Below, in pieces: positions 57,685-64,000 of a DNA stretch of 64,000 nucleotides. The translations under genes were made by a program, and so were the position numbers. The notes under the pieces are model-generated. The model was not told the DNA's origin. It saw only the letters and a program-made list of their open reading frames with translations, and ran no database searches. How positions within the stretch are numbered: position 1 is the stretch's first letter; each line of letters begins with the position of its first letter. The stretch is from NCBI GenBank assembly GCA_009784625.1, contig WRBI01000002.1, positions 1-64,000 of the forward strand, given 5' to 3'. This DNA is from Oscillospiraceae bacterium. Its GTDB lineage: Bacteria; Bacillota; Clostridia; Oscillospirales; Ruminococcaceae.

Positions 57685-58841
57685 GGTTTCTGCTCTTTAC
57701 AGCGATGCTCAGCTGTAAGCGGGCAATTCGCCGGCCGGGTACGCTGGTCATTGCGATAATGATCCCGCTGGTTTGCGCAGCTGCCGGGCTCTACCTTTCG
57801 GCGGGCGGCGATCTGGTGCAAATCCGGGTTGGAATCGCCGTCGAAGAGGGTGACGCGTTCGGTGAGGAAATCTACCGCGCACTGATTGCGTCAGACAGTC
57901 CGATTGCGTTTTCGCGCCACACTTGGGCAGATATCCCATATCTGGAAAGCGAGGTGGCCGGCGGGCGGATGGAGGCCGCTTATCTCATATCCCCTGAGCT
58001 GGGCGATCGGATCAGCCGGGGGCGGGCGTTTGGCGGGGTAACATTGATTCGGTCTCCCCGCACCGCGCTGGATATCCTGGCCGGGGAGGTGGTATCGGCG
58101 GCCATCTTGCGCGCGGCCGGGCCGGGGATGAGCATCGAGCTTTTGGTCGAAGTCTTGGAACTGGAACCCGGCCGGGCAAGTGAGCTGGCCGGACAACTGG
58201 CCGCACACTACCACGCCCACCCCGAAATCTTTCTCGAGCCGGTCTTTGTTTACACGCAGGCCGCCGGTAGCAGCCAGCCGCTGCCGGCGTTCGGCGGGCG
58301 TATTTTGCACGGGCTGATTGCCCTGTTCCTGCTGGCCGGGGTGATCTGGTCGCTGCCCGGTCAAATTCGCGAGGCCCCGGGCATTTTGCGGCGGCTGCCG
58401 CCCCGTCCCGCCCGCGCTTTCGTCTGGGGACGAGGGCTGGGTACTGCGGCCTCCGGGATGATCGGCGGCTTACTGGGCCTTGCGGCCCTCGCGCTCATCT
58501 ATCCGGCGGCGCTCAGCGGTCTGGCTGTGCAAATCCTTGTGATGATCGGATATCTCTTCGCGCTGAGCATGATCGGCAGTGCGCTTGCCCTGCTCTGCCG
58601 GCGGCCGGATATCATTTACGCAAGCGGCGGGCTAGTTTTAATTTTAACAGCCGCGCTGGGCGGTGTCTTTATCGACCTTGGGGAGATCAACCCGGGGCTT
58701 GGGCGGGTGTCCGATCTCTTCCCAAGCAGCCATTATCTGGCAGGAATGATGGGCGGCGGACTGGACGCACTGTTCCCGCTGTTCGGATTTGGGCTGGCAG
58801 GCTGGCTGATCAGCGGATATCTGGCCGGCCGCGTAAAATAA
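57681..58841 (+). CDS. ABC-2 type permease (subunit 2)
   Basis: 386 aa beginning in the ATGA overlap with subunit 1. It has the same topology: an anchor helix (about 20-40), an extracellular loop (about 45-205, VGIAVEEGDAFGEEIY), then five helices to the end (SHYLAGMMGGGLDALFPLFG). The two similar permeases probably form a heterodimer driven by the ATPase at 53872. It ends at a terminator shared with the convergent nitroreductase gene. Confidence 0.88.
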   Translation: MRFLLFTAMLSCKRAIRRPGTLVIAIMIPLVCAAAGLYLSAGGDLVQIRVGIAVEEGDAFGEEIYRALIASDSPIAFSRHTWADIPYLESEVAGGRMEAAYLISPELGDRISRGRAFGGVTLIRSPRTALDILAGEVVSAAILRAAGPGMSIELLVEVLELEPGRASELAGQLAAHYHAHPEIFLEPVFVYTQAAGSSQPLPAFGGRILHGLIALFLLAGVIWSLPGQIREAPGILRRLPPRPARAFVWGRGLGTAASGMIGGLLGLAALALIYPAALSGLAVQILVMIGYLFALSMIGSALALLCRRPDIIYASGGLVLILTAALGGVFIDLGEINPGLGRVSDLFPSSHYLAGMMGGGLDALFPLFGFGLAGWLISGYLAGRVK

Positions 58842-58844
58842 AAC

Positions 58845-58873
58845 AAAGGGCAAGCACGAATGCCTGCCCTTTA
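58845..58873 (+). terminator. Bidirectional terminator
   Basis: AAAGGGCA and TGCCCTTT arms, with extra pairs and a bulge between, flanked by A-run and TTTAAAA. It lies between convergent genes. Confidence 0.75.
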
Positions 58874-58877
58874 AAAC

Positions 58878-59381
58878 TCAGCCGATAAAGGTCACTTTTG
58901 ATTCTTCATAGAACCCGCGCTGGGCGGGGGATTCGTCCGGCAGGCCGACCGCGATGATCGCGAACGGGATTTTTGGCGGCGCGATCCCGAACAGTTTGCC
59001 GATGTCAGCCATCCGCCGCTCACGCGGATAAACCCCGCACCAGCAGGTCCCCAGCCCAAGCTCGACCGCTTCAAGTAAGATGTTCTGCACAGCCGCCGCG
59101 CAGTCTTGCGGGAAAAACTGCTCTGAAATCTCGGTCTGTGGGGCGGCGACCACAATGATGGCGGCGGTGGCGGTCTGACACATCTTCGCGAACGGGTGGA
59201 TTTGCGGGATTTTGTCGAGCATTTCACGGTTGGTCACCGCGATAAACTCCCACGGGCGGGCGTTGTGCGCGGAAGGGGCAAGCATAGCCGCCTCCAGCAG
59301 CTGTTTGAGCTGATCGGTGGTGACCGGCACGCCCGGGTCAAACTTGCGAATACTTCGCCTGGCTTTGATTGCGTTGTTCAT
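58878..59381 (-). CDS. Nitroreductase-family flavoprotein
   Basis: 167 aa; AGGGAC before the ATG. AIKARRSIRKFDPGVPV, EAAMLAPSAHNARPWEFIAV and ELGLGTCWCGVYPRE are the FMN-binding marks of the family, which reduces nitro or quinone compounds with NAD(P)H. The physiological substrate is unknown. Single gene. Confidence 0.93.
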   Translation of the reverse strand: MNNAIKARRSIRKFDPGVPVTTDQLKQLLEAAMLAPSAHNARPWEFIAVTNREMLDKIPQIHPFAKMCQTATAAIIVVAAPQTEISEQFFPQDCAAAVQNILLEAVELGLGTCWCGVYPRERRMADIGKLFGIAPPKIPFAIIAVGLPDESPAQRGFYEESKVTFIG

Positions 59382-59406
59382 ACTTGTCCCTGCCTTTCGA
59401 GTTGTC

Positions 59407-59573
59407 TAAGAACCTGTGGTCAATAACGAGAAATGCACACGAGCCGAAGCGATTTTTTCGCAAGGCAAGGAAATTTCCCGCAGGAATACTTTGTGTATTC
59501 CAAGGGAAATTGACGAAGCATAACGGAAAAATCGCCGGATCGGGGGCGTTTTGAGTATTGACCTCAGGTTCTA
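59407..59573. repeat. MITE-like palindromic repeat (family B, copy 2)
   Basis: The ends AAGAACCTGTGGTCAATA and TATTGACCTCAGGTTCTA are inverted repeats with one or two mismatches. Nested inside are GGAATACTT/GTGTATTCC and GGAAATT/AATTTCC-like complementarity and a central hairpin. The right end supplies the TAG stop of the minus-strand radical SAM gene. Confidence 0.6.
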
Positions 59574-60443
59574 TAACCGGCGTAAGCCTTCGGCCTTAAA
59601 GCTGCTCTCATCACCCTTTGCCTGTGCGATCTGTGTGAGCAGGGCGTCCGTGTCCTGCGGCAGCGTCCCGCCCAGCGAGAGGTAGTTGGAGGCGTGGTTG
59701 CTGCGAAAAACGGTCGGGGTCCTGCACTGCGCGTGGCCCAAGATCAGCTCAAGCTCCTCCATTGTTTCAAGCGGAGTGAGCAGCTCAAACCTGCCCTGAT
59801 CGATCTCGACGCTGATCTGCGCGTCCGGCGAGAGCATCAAAGTGAGCAGCCCGACATAAGAAGCGCCCATTTCACCGATCATCTCGCCGGTTTTTATCCC
59901 GTGTTCGCGCCCCAGTTCCCGGCCGCCCAGCCCCGAGATAAAGGTGACCGAAGTCTTGATCCCCGCGTTTTCGGCCTTTTTGACCGCTTTTGTGATATCG
60001 GCCGAGGTCTCGCCTTTGTTGATTCGCTTTAACACTTCGTCACAGCCGGATTCTGCGCCGATATACACAATGCCCAGGCCGGCGGCGCACAAGGCGGCCA
60101 GTTCCTCTTCGCTTTTGCTTAAGATGTTGGCTGACCGGCCATAAATGCCCACCCGCTTACATTCGGGAAAGAGTGCGCGTATTTCGCCGAGGATGCGCAT
60201 CACCTTATCGGTGGACATACACAGCGCGTCGCCGTCGGCCAAAAAGATACGCTCAACCGCCCGGCTGTTTCGCCGCGCGTATTGCAGGTCTTCGGCGATT
60301 TCTTCAAATGGCCGAAGACGAAACTTTTTGTCTTTGTACATGGTGCAAAAAGTACACCCGTTGTGGGCACAGCCGATTGTAACCTGCACAATCAGGCTGT
60401 AAGCCTCACTGGGCGGGCGAAAAATACTGCCTTCGTATCGCAT
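59571..60443 (-). CDS. Radical SAM protein
   Basis: 290 aa from ATG 60443 (GGAGTG upstream; a longer frame to 60512 lacks support). The iron-sulfur motif reads CAHNGCTFC, that is C-x4-C-x2-C, as in a clostridial subgroup of Elp3/YgiQ-like proteins rather than the usual C-x3-C-x2-C. RIFLADGDALCMSTDKVMRIL and YIGAESGCDEVLKRINKGE follow as the SAM barrel strands. The C-terminal 40 residues are small and lack a further domain. The substrate is unknown. Its TAG stop lies in the end of a palindromic repeat. Confidence 0.88.
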   Translation of the reverse strand: MRYEGSIFRPPSEAYSLIVQVTIGCAHNGCTFCTMYKDKKFRLRPFEEIAEDLQYARRNSRAVERIFLADGDALCMSTDKVMRILGEIRALFPECKRVGIYGRSANILSKSEEELAALCAAGLGIVYIGAESGCDEVLKRINKGETSADITKAVKKAENAGIKTSVTFISGLGGRELGREHGIKTGEMIGEMGASYVGLLTLMLSPDAQISVEIDQGRFELLTPLETMEELELILGHAQCRTPTVFRSNHASNYLSLGGTLPQDTDALLTQIAQAKGDESSFKAEGLRRL

Positions 60444-60546
60444 GGGTACACACTCCAAAAAAACGTTTGACCGCCGGATGTTCGCGCGGTGAATGAGATA
60501 GGCCATGAACATTATACTATACGGATTGACAAATGACCAGAAATAT

Positions 60547-60575
60547 TTGACCGCGGCCGGTGGGGATGCTATAGT
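60547..60575 (+). promoter_or_regulatory. Promoter of the hscC-like operon
   Basis: TTGACC (60547-60552), 17 bases, TATAGT (60570-60575), about 25 bases before the start. No CIRCE heat-shock operator is visible. Confidence 0.7.
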
Positions 60576-60599
60576 TAACGGTATAAGAGGAGGGTGGGC

Positions 60600-62342
60600 A
60601 TGTCGATCATCGGAATAGACCTTGGCACCACAAACAGCCTGGCCGCTGTCTGGCGGAACGGAAAGAGCATACTCATCCCCAATCGGCTGGGTAAATATCT
60701 GACCCCATCGGTGGTCAGCCTAAGCGATGATGGCGTAATCCTGACCGGCGAAGCAGCCGGACACCGCTTGATTTCGCATCCCGAAAAAACCGCCGCCCTC
60801 TTTAAGCAGTATATGGGCAGTGAAAAGGTCTACCACCTCGGCGATATCCCCTTTCGGCCTGAGGATGCGTCCGCTATGATTTTGCGCGCAATTAAAGAGG
60901 ACGCGCAGGTTTTTCTCGGCCGCGAAATCAAAGAGGCCATTGTCAGCGTCCCCGCTTATTTTAACGACGCCCAGCGCGCGGCTACCAAAGCGGCCGGACA
61001 ACTGGCCGGGCTGAAAGTTGAGCGGATCATCAACGAGCCGTCTGCGGCCGCTCTGGCCTACCGGCAGCAGGATCTGCGCAGTGGGTGCAATGTCGTTTTT
61101 GACTTTGGCGGCGGCACACTGGATGTATCCGTGCTTGAGTCTTTTGAGAACATTGTGGACATTCTGGCGGTGGCCGGGGACAACCATCTGGGCGGCAGCG
61201 ACATTGACCAGGCCATCCTCACCGCCTTTTTGCGGGAACACCCCGGACTAAGCGGTGAACTTTCTCCACACCAGCGGGAAGTCCTGCGCGAGACCGCCGA
61301 GGCTTGTAAAATATCCCTGACCGACAGAAGCCAGGTCTTTATGGTCTACAGCAAGGGCGAAAAAGAATACGCTATGGCGCTGGATAATGACAGGCTGATG
61401 GATATATGCGCGCCGCTGTTGATGCGATTTAAAGAGATTTTGCGCCGGGCACTGCAAAACGCCGGGCTGACCCTGGCGGATGTGGACAACATCCTGCTGG
61501 TCGGCGGTTCTTGCCGGATGCCGCTGATCCGCGAATATTTGCGCCACCTCACCCAAAAACCGGTGCTCTGCGACATTCTGCCCGACTACGCGGTTGCTGT
61601 CGGCCTGGGGGTGGCGGCGGGAATCAAAGAGCGGGACGGCGAAATCCGGGATATGGTGCTGACCGATATCTGCCCGTTTTCGCTGGGGGTGAGCACACGC
61701 AAACAGAGGAAAGACGGGGTCTTCGACCCGATCATCCCGCGAAACACCGCCCTGCCCGCCAGTTGTGTCCGGCAGTACACGACGGTATCCGACTTTCAGA
61801 CATCCGTTGACATTGACATCTATCAGGGTGAATCACTCGAAGCCGGGCAGAACCTGCGCCTTGGGCGCTGCAGCGTGAGTGTGCCTAAACGCCCGGCGGG
61901 GGAAGCGTTGGTCGACATTCGGTTCAGCTACGATCTGAACGGGATTTTAGAAGTTGAGGCGCATTGCCTGCAAAACGAGGCCGTTGCGCGAAAGCTGATT
62001 GTCGGCAGCCACCGGCTGTCACAAGATGAGATTGACCACCGGCTGGCTGAACTGAACCGGCTGAAATCCGCACCGCGCGGAGAGGAGGAGAACGCGCTGA
62101 CCATCGCCCGGGGCCAGCGGCTGTATGAGGAGTTTTCCGGCCATCTGCGCGAGGAGATCGCCCAGCGGCTGACCGCTTTTCAAAGCGAACTGCAAAGTGA
62201 TGCCAACCCCGCGCGAATCGCCAGGATTCGGGTTGCGCTGAGCAGTTACTTTGACCGGCTGGACGAATATTCCGAGAACGTTCTCTTCTATGGCCAGACA
62301 GAGGACAAACCGTTTTATGATGAGGAAGACGAAATGTTATGA
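60600..62342 (+). CDS. hscC: HscC-type Hsp70 chaperone
   Basis: 580 aa from ATG 60600 (GAGGAGGG upstream). The ATPase domain shows GIDLGTTNSLAAVW, VSVPAYFNDAQRAATKAAG, INEPSAAALAYR, FDFGGGTLDVSVLE and LLVGGSCRMPLIREYL. A substrate-binding beta domain (about 375-500) and a short helical lid follow. It lacks the long DnaK lid and the EEVD-like tail, as HscC proteins do. It overlaps a J-domain gene by 4 bases (ATGA), matching the HscC with DjlB/DjlC pairing known in E. coli. The client protein is unknown. Confidence 0.93.
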   Translation: MSIIGIDLGTTNSLAAVWRNGKSILIPNRLGKYLTPSVVSLSDDGVILTGEAAGHRLISHPEKTAALFKQYMGSEKVYHLGDIPFRPEDASAMILRAIKEDAQVFLGREIKEAIVSVPAYFNDAQRAATKAAGQLAGLKVERIINEPSAAALAYRQQDLRSGCNVVFDFGGGTLDVSVLESFENIVDILAVAGDNHLGGSDIDQAILTAFLREHPGLSGELSPHQREVLRETAEACKISLTDRSQVFMVYSKGEKEYAMALDNDRLMDICAPLLMRFKEILRRALQNAGLTLADVDNILLVGGSCRMPLIREYLRHLTQKPVLCDILPDYAVAVGLGVAAGIKERDGEIRDMVLTDICPFSLGVSTRKQRKDGVFDPIIPRNTALPASCVRQYTTVSDFQTSVDIDIYQGESLEAGQNLRLGRCSVSVPKRPAGEALVDIRFSYDLNGILEVEAHCLQNEAVARKLIVGSHRLSQDEIDHRLAELNRLKSAPRGEEENALTIARGQRLYEEFSGHLREEIAQRLTAFQSELQSDANPARIARIRVALSSYFDRLDEYSENVLFYGQTEDKPFYDEEDEML

Positions 62343-63001
62343 GCGTATGGGAGATATTGGGCATTAAACCCTGCGCAGATATAAAGGCCATCCGCGCCGC
62401 TTATGCCCAAAAGGCCAGGGCCACCCACCCGGAAGACGACCCTGAAGGCTTTATCGCGTTGCGGGGCGCGTACAAAGAGGCGCTCCGGCTGGCCTCGCTT
62501 GCGTCTAAAGAAGATGCGCCGCACCCGCCGGACTTTGACTTTTCAGGGAGCGCAACACAGGTGCAGGCCGTTCCGGCCCGGCGGGTAGGTGAGCGAACCG
62601 CTTTTGACTTTTCCGGGTTGGAAGAAGCGGCCGCACACCGACAGGCGGAAGCGATGGCCGCGAGTGATCGGTTCATCCGCGAGATGACCGCGCTGTATAA
62701 AGGGACCGAGTACCGCAATCCCAAGGCGTGGGAGGTGCTGTTGGGCAGCCCCGAACTGAACACGCTGGTGCAAAGCGAACACTTCGCACATGCCTTTTTG
62801 GCGTGTTATCAGGATGCCCTATGGCACGGTCTGGCCGACAAGTCGTTTTCCACCCCCTGCCTCAAGCTGGTTATGCCGCTTTGTGCGCGAATATTCGAGC
62901 GCTGGGGCAGCGAGATGGGCAATCGCGATGAGTTTGACCATCTGCGGGCGCTGGAGGTCACAAGCGGCTGCCGCGAAGCGTCCGCGCGTACGCCTCCTTG
63001 A
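62339..63001 (+). CDS. J-domain co-chaperone, N-terminal portion
   Basis: 220 aa starting in the overlap with hscC. A J-domain occupies about 1-55 (VWEILGIKPCADIKAIRAAY, then ATHPEDDPEGFIALRGAYKEAL). The usual HPD tripeptide reads HPE, as in DjlB/DjlC-like members. A helical region follows to about 215. The frame is stopped by TGA at 62999-63001, but the same frame stays open to 63709 and encodes a membrane domain. Full-length DjlC-type proteins are about 450-480 aa with C-terminal membrane segments, so this is probably the first part of an interrupted gene. Confidence 0.8.
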   Translation: MSVWEILGIKPCADIKAIRAAYAQKARATHPEDDPEGFIALRGAYKEALRLASLASKEDAPHPPDFDFSGSATQVQAVPARRVGERTAFDFSGLEEAAAHRQAEAMAASDRFIREMTALYKGTEYRNPKAWEVLLGSPELNTLVQSEHFAHAFLACYQDALWHGLADKSFSTPCLKLVMPLCARIFERWGSEMGNRDEFDHLRALEVTSGCREASARTPP

Positions 63002-63061
63002 AGGGAGCGCGGTAAAGCATATGCCCGGCGGCTGTTTTTCGGTCTGTCCCAATGCGGGCTG

Positions 63062-63709
63062 GTGGCGCTTGCTTTCGCGTTTCTTGAATATATCGCCGAC
63101 CGGCCGACGCGAATACACAGCGACGCCCTGACTGCCTCTGAAATTCTTGTCAGCCACCTGGCCTGGTATCGGCTGGCACTCTGGGGCGGCGTGGCTTTGG
63201 CGGCGTTCACCATCCTCTGTCAGGCCGGAATATTCCTTTACGCGAGGCAAAAGGGCCGCCCGCTCAGCGCCGTGGCCGAGGGGGTACAGGTGATATCTGC
63301 GCTCATTGTCGCAGTTGTGAGTGTATTGATGGTTTGGGGAGTGCCCGGCTTGATCTCACGGGCCGGGCAGGACCTGGCCGCAATCGAAAGCGGCGAGCTG
63401 CCGGCCATCACGATCGTCATCCGGCTGGATGAGGAACACGAGCGGCCCTGGCATATGCCCGGCCTGACCAGAGAGGGCCATCCGCACACGGTCTATCGGC
63501 TGCTGCTGACCGGCGAGGTGGCTGAAATTTACTTCCCGCGCGGGCTTTCTCCCGCATCATTGCGGGTGTCGGCCGCGGATGAAACTTATCTGCTGAGCGG
63601 CAGCGCCGACTACCACCGGGCATTTTTGACCCGTTACACGCCAAACTTTCACCTGGTGGTGTCGGCCGCCCCGCTGACCGACGCCGAGCTTGACCGGCCG
63701 CTTGGGTAA
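63062..63709 (+). CDS. J-domain protein, C-terminal membrane portion
   Basis: About 215 aa from GTG 63062, but coding similarity continues upstream in the same frame to the TGA at 62999 (RERGKAYARRLFFGLSQCG). Three hydrophobic segments lie near residues 1-9, 38-60 and 75-97. The rest is a soluble extracellular domain (AITIVIRLDEEHERPWHMPG, then TYLLSGSADYHRAFLTRYT). No good ribosome site precedes 63062. It most likely forms one protein with the J-domain part when the TGA is absent or read through. Confidence 0.7.
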   Translation: MALAFAFLEYIADRPTRIHSDALTASEILVSHLAWYRLALWGGVALAAFTILCQAGIFLYARQKGRPLSAVAEGVQVISALIVAVVSVLMVWGVPGLISRAGQDLAAIESGELPAITIVIRLDEEHERPWHMPGLTREGHPHTVYRLLLTGEVAEIYFPRGLSPASLRVSAADETYLLSGSADYHRAFLTRYTPNFHLVVSAAPLTDAELDRPLG

Positions 63710-63727
63710 ACAGTCCCGATTTAAGCC

Positions 63728-63756
63728 TTGCCATATCGCCCGAATACGGCTATAAT
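63728..63756 (+). promoter_or_regulatory. Promoter of the GNAT gene
   Basis: TTGCCA (63728-63733), 17 bases, TATAAT (63751-63756), about 54 bases before the start. Confidence 0.7.
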
Positions 63757-63809
63757 AGTATCTAACGCCAAAGCTTCAGCAGATTGACGCGCAAAGGAGT
63801 GTGTCTGTG

Positions 63810-64000
63810 ATGAGTGAATTAACTTTCGAGATGAATAAAGATAAGGTGAGCATTGATCTCTTGATGTCCGCCGACCCATCCCTGCCCAAGGCTATGCGCA
63901 CATTGAATGCATCCATGCCCTTTGTCGGCTTGGTTGGCGGCGAAGTGGTGGGTGTCTGTCTGGTCGAGCAGCGGGACGGTATTTACGACATCGCTTATCT
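63810..64000 (+). CDS. GNAT-like N-acetyltransferase, cut by window edge
   Basis: ATG 63810 follows AAAGGAG and opens 63 codons that run off the right edge. SADPSLPKAMRTLNASM is followed by PFVGLVGGEVVGVCLVEQRDGIYDIAYL, the beta-strand pair and turn that precede the acetyl-CoA site of GNAT enzymes. The signature loop itself lies beyond the window, so the family call is tentative. Confidence 0.6.
   Translation, partial: MSELTFEMNKDKVSIDLLMSADPSLPKAMRTLNASMPFVGLVGGEVVGVCLVEQRDGIYDIAY

Overview
The window reads as a contig from a low-G+C-lineage Gram-positive anaerobe of the Clostridia (Oscillospiraceae-like), whose own chromosomal G+C is fairly high. The evidence is clostridial-type family content: agr-type cyclic-peptide signalling, soluble biotin-dependent decarboxylase or transcarboxylase subunits, a MobA/MobL-type relaxase with large serine recombinases, RNase M5, bactofilin and RlmCD. 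Shine-Dalgarno sites are strong GGAGG types, with frequent GTG and TTG starts. No CRISPR array, rRNA or phage structural genes were seen.

Region 1 (1-12.5 kb) is an AT-richer accessory island. It opens with a decayed serine-recombinase remnant. A minus-strand agr locus follows (agrA, agrC, a 48-aa agrD found by direct reading, agrB), then a secreted pre-peptidase-C-like protein and an unknown 352-aa protein. Next comes a degenerate mobilizable element: a broken DUF7768-like gene, a DUF3847-like gene, a MobA/MobL relaxase whose expected start codon is TTT, small accessory proteins, two XRE regulators around repeated operators, and a large serine recombinase whose frame runs into a tRNA-Pro(CGG) gene.

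Region 2 (12.5-38 kb) is core chromosome: an ECF sigma with its membrane anti-sigma-like partner, a SerRS with unusual motif 3, bactofilin, a 12S-type carboxyltransferase, a FocA/NirC channel with deoC, a five-gene minus-strand operon encoding carboxyltransferase, biotin carrier and 5S-type subunits, a DHH phosphoesterase, a split TSUP permease, a PBP, RNA-modification enzymes, radC and mtnN.

Region 3 (38-64 kb) holds an aminotransferase, dusB, a metallo-ligand-binding lipoprotein, alaS, a HIT/phosphoribosyltransferase/comEC/holA/rnmV run, an MBOAT plus DHHW-family pair in which both proteins lack their catalytic residues, an ABC exporter operon with a large anchored extracellular protein, and an HscC-type Hsp70 with a J-domain membrane partner interrupted by an in-frame TGA. 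The right edge cuts a GNAT gene.

Four families of short palindromic repeats are scattered through regions 2 and 3. They sit mostly at the 3' ends of genes and in several cases supply the stop codon. The most notable observations are the intact but cryptic agrD, the paired pseudoenzyme MBOAT/DHHW locus, the stop-codon-donating repeats, the covarying hairpin repeat, and the interrupted J-domain gene.
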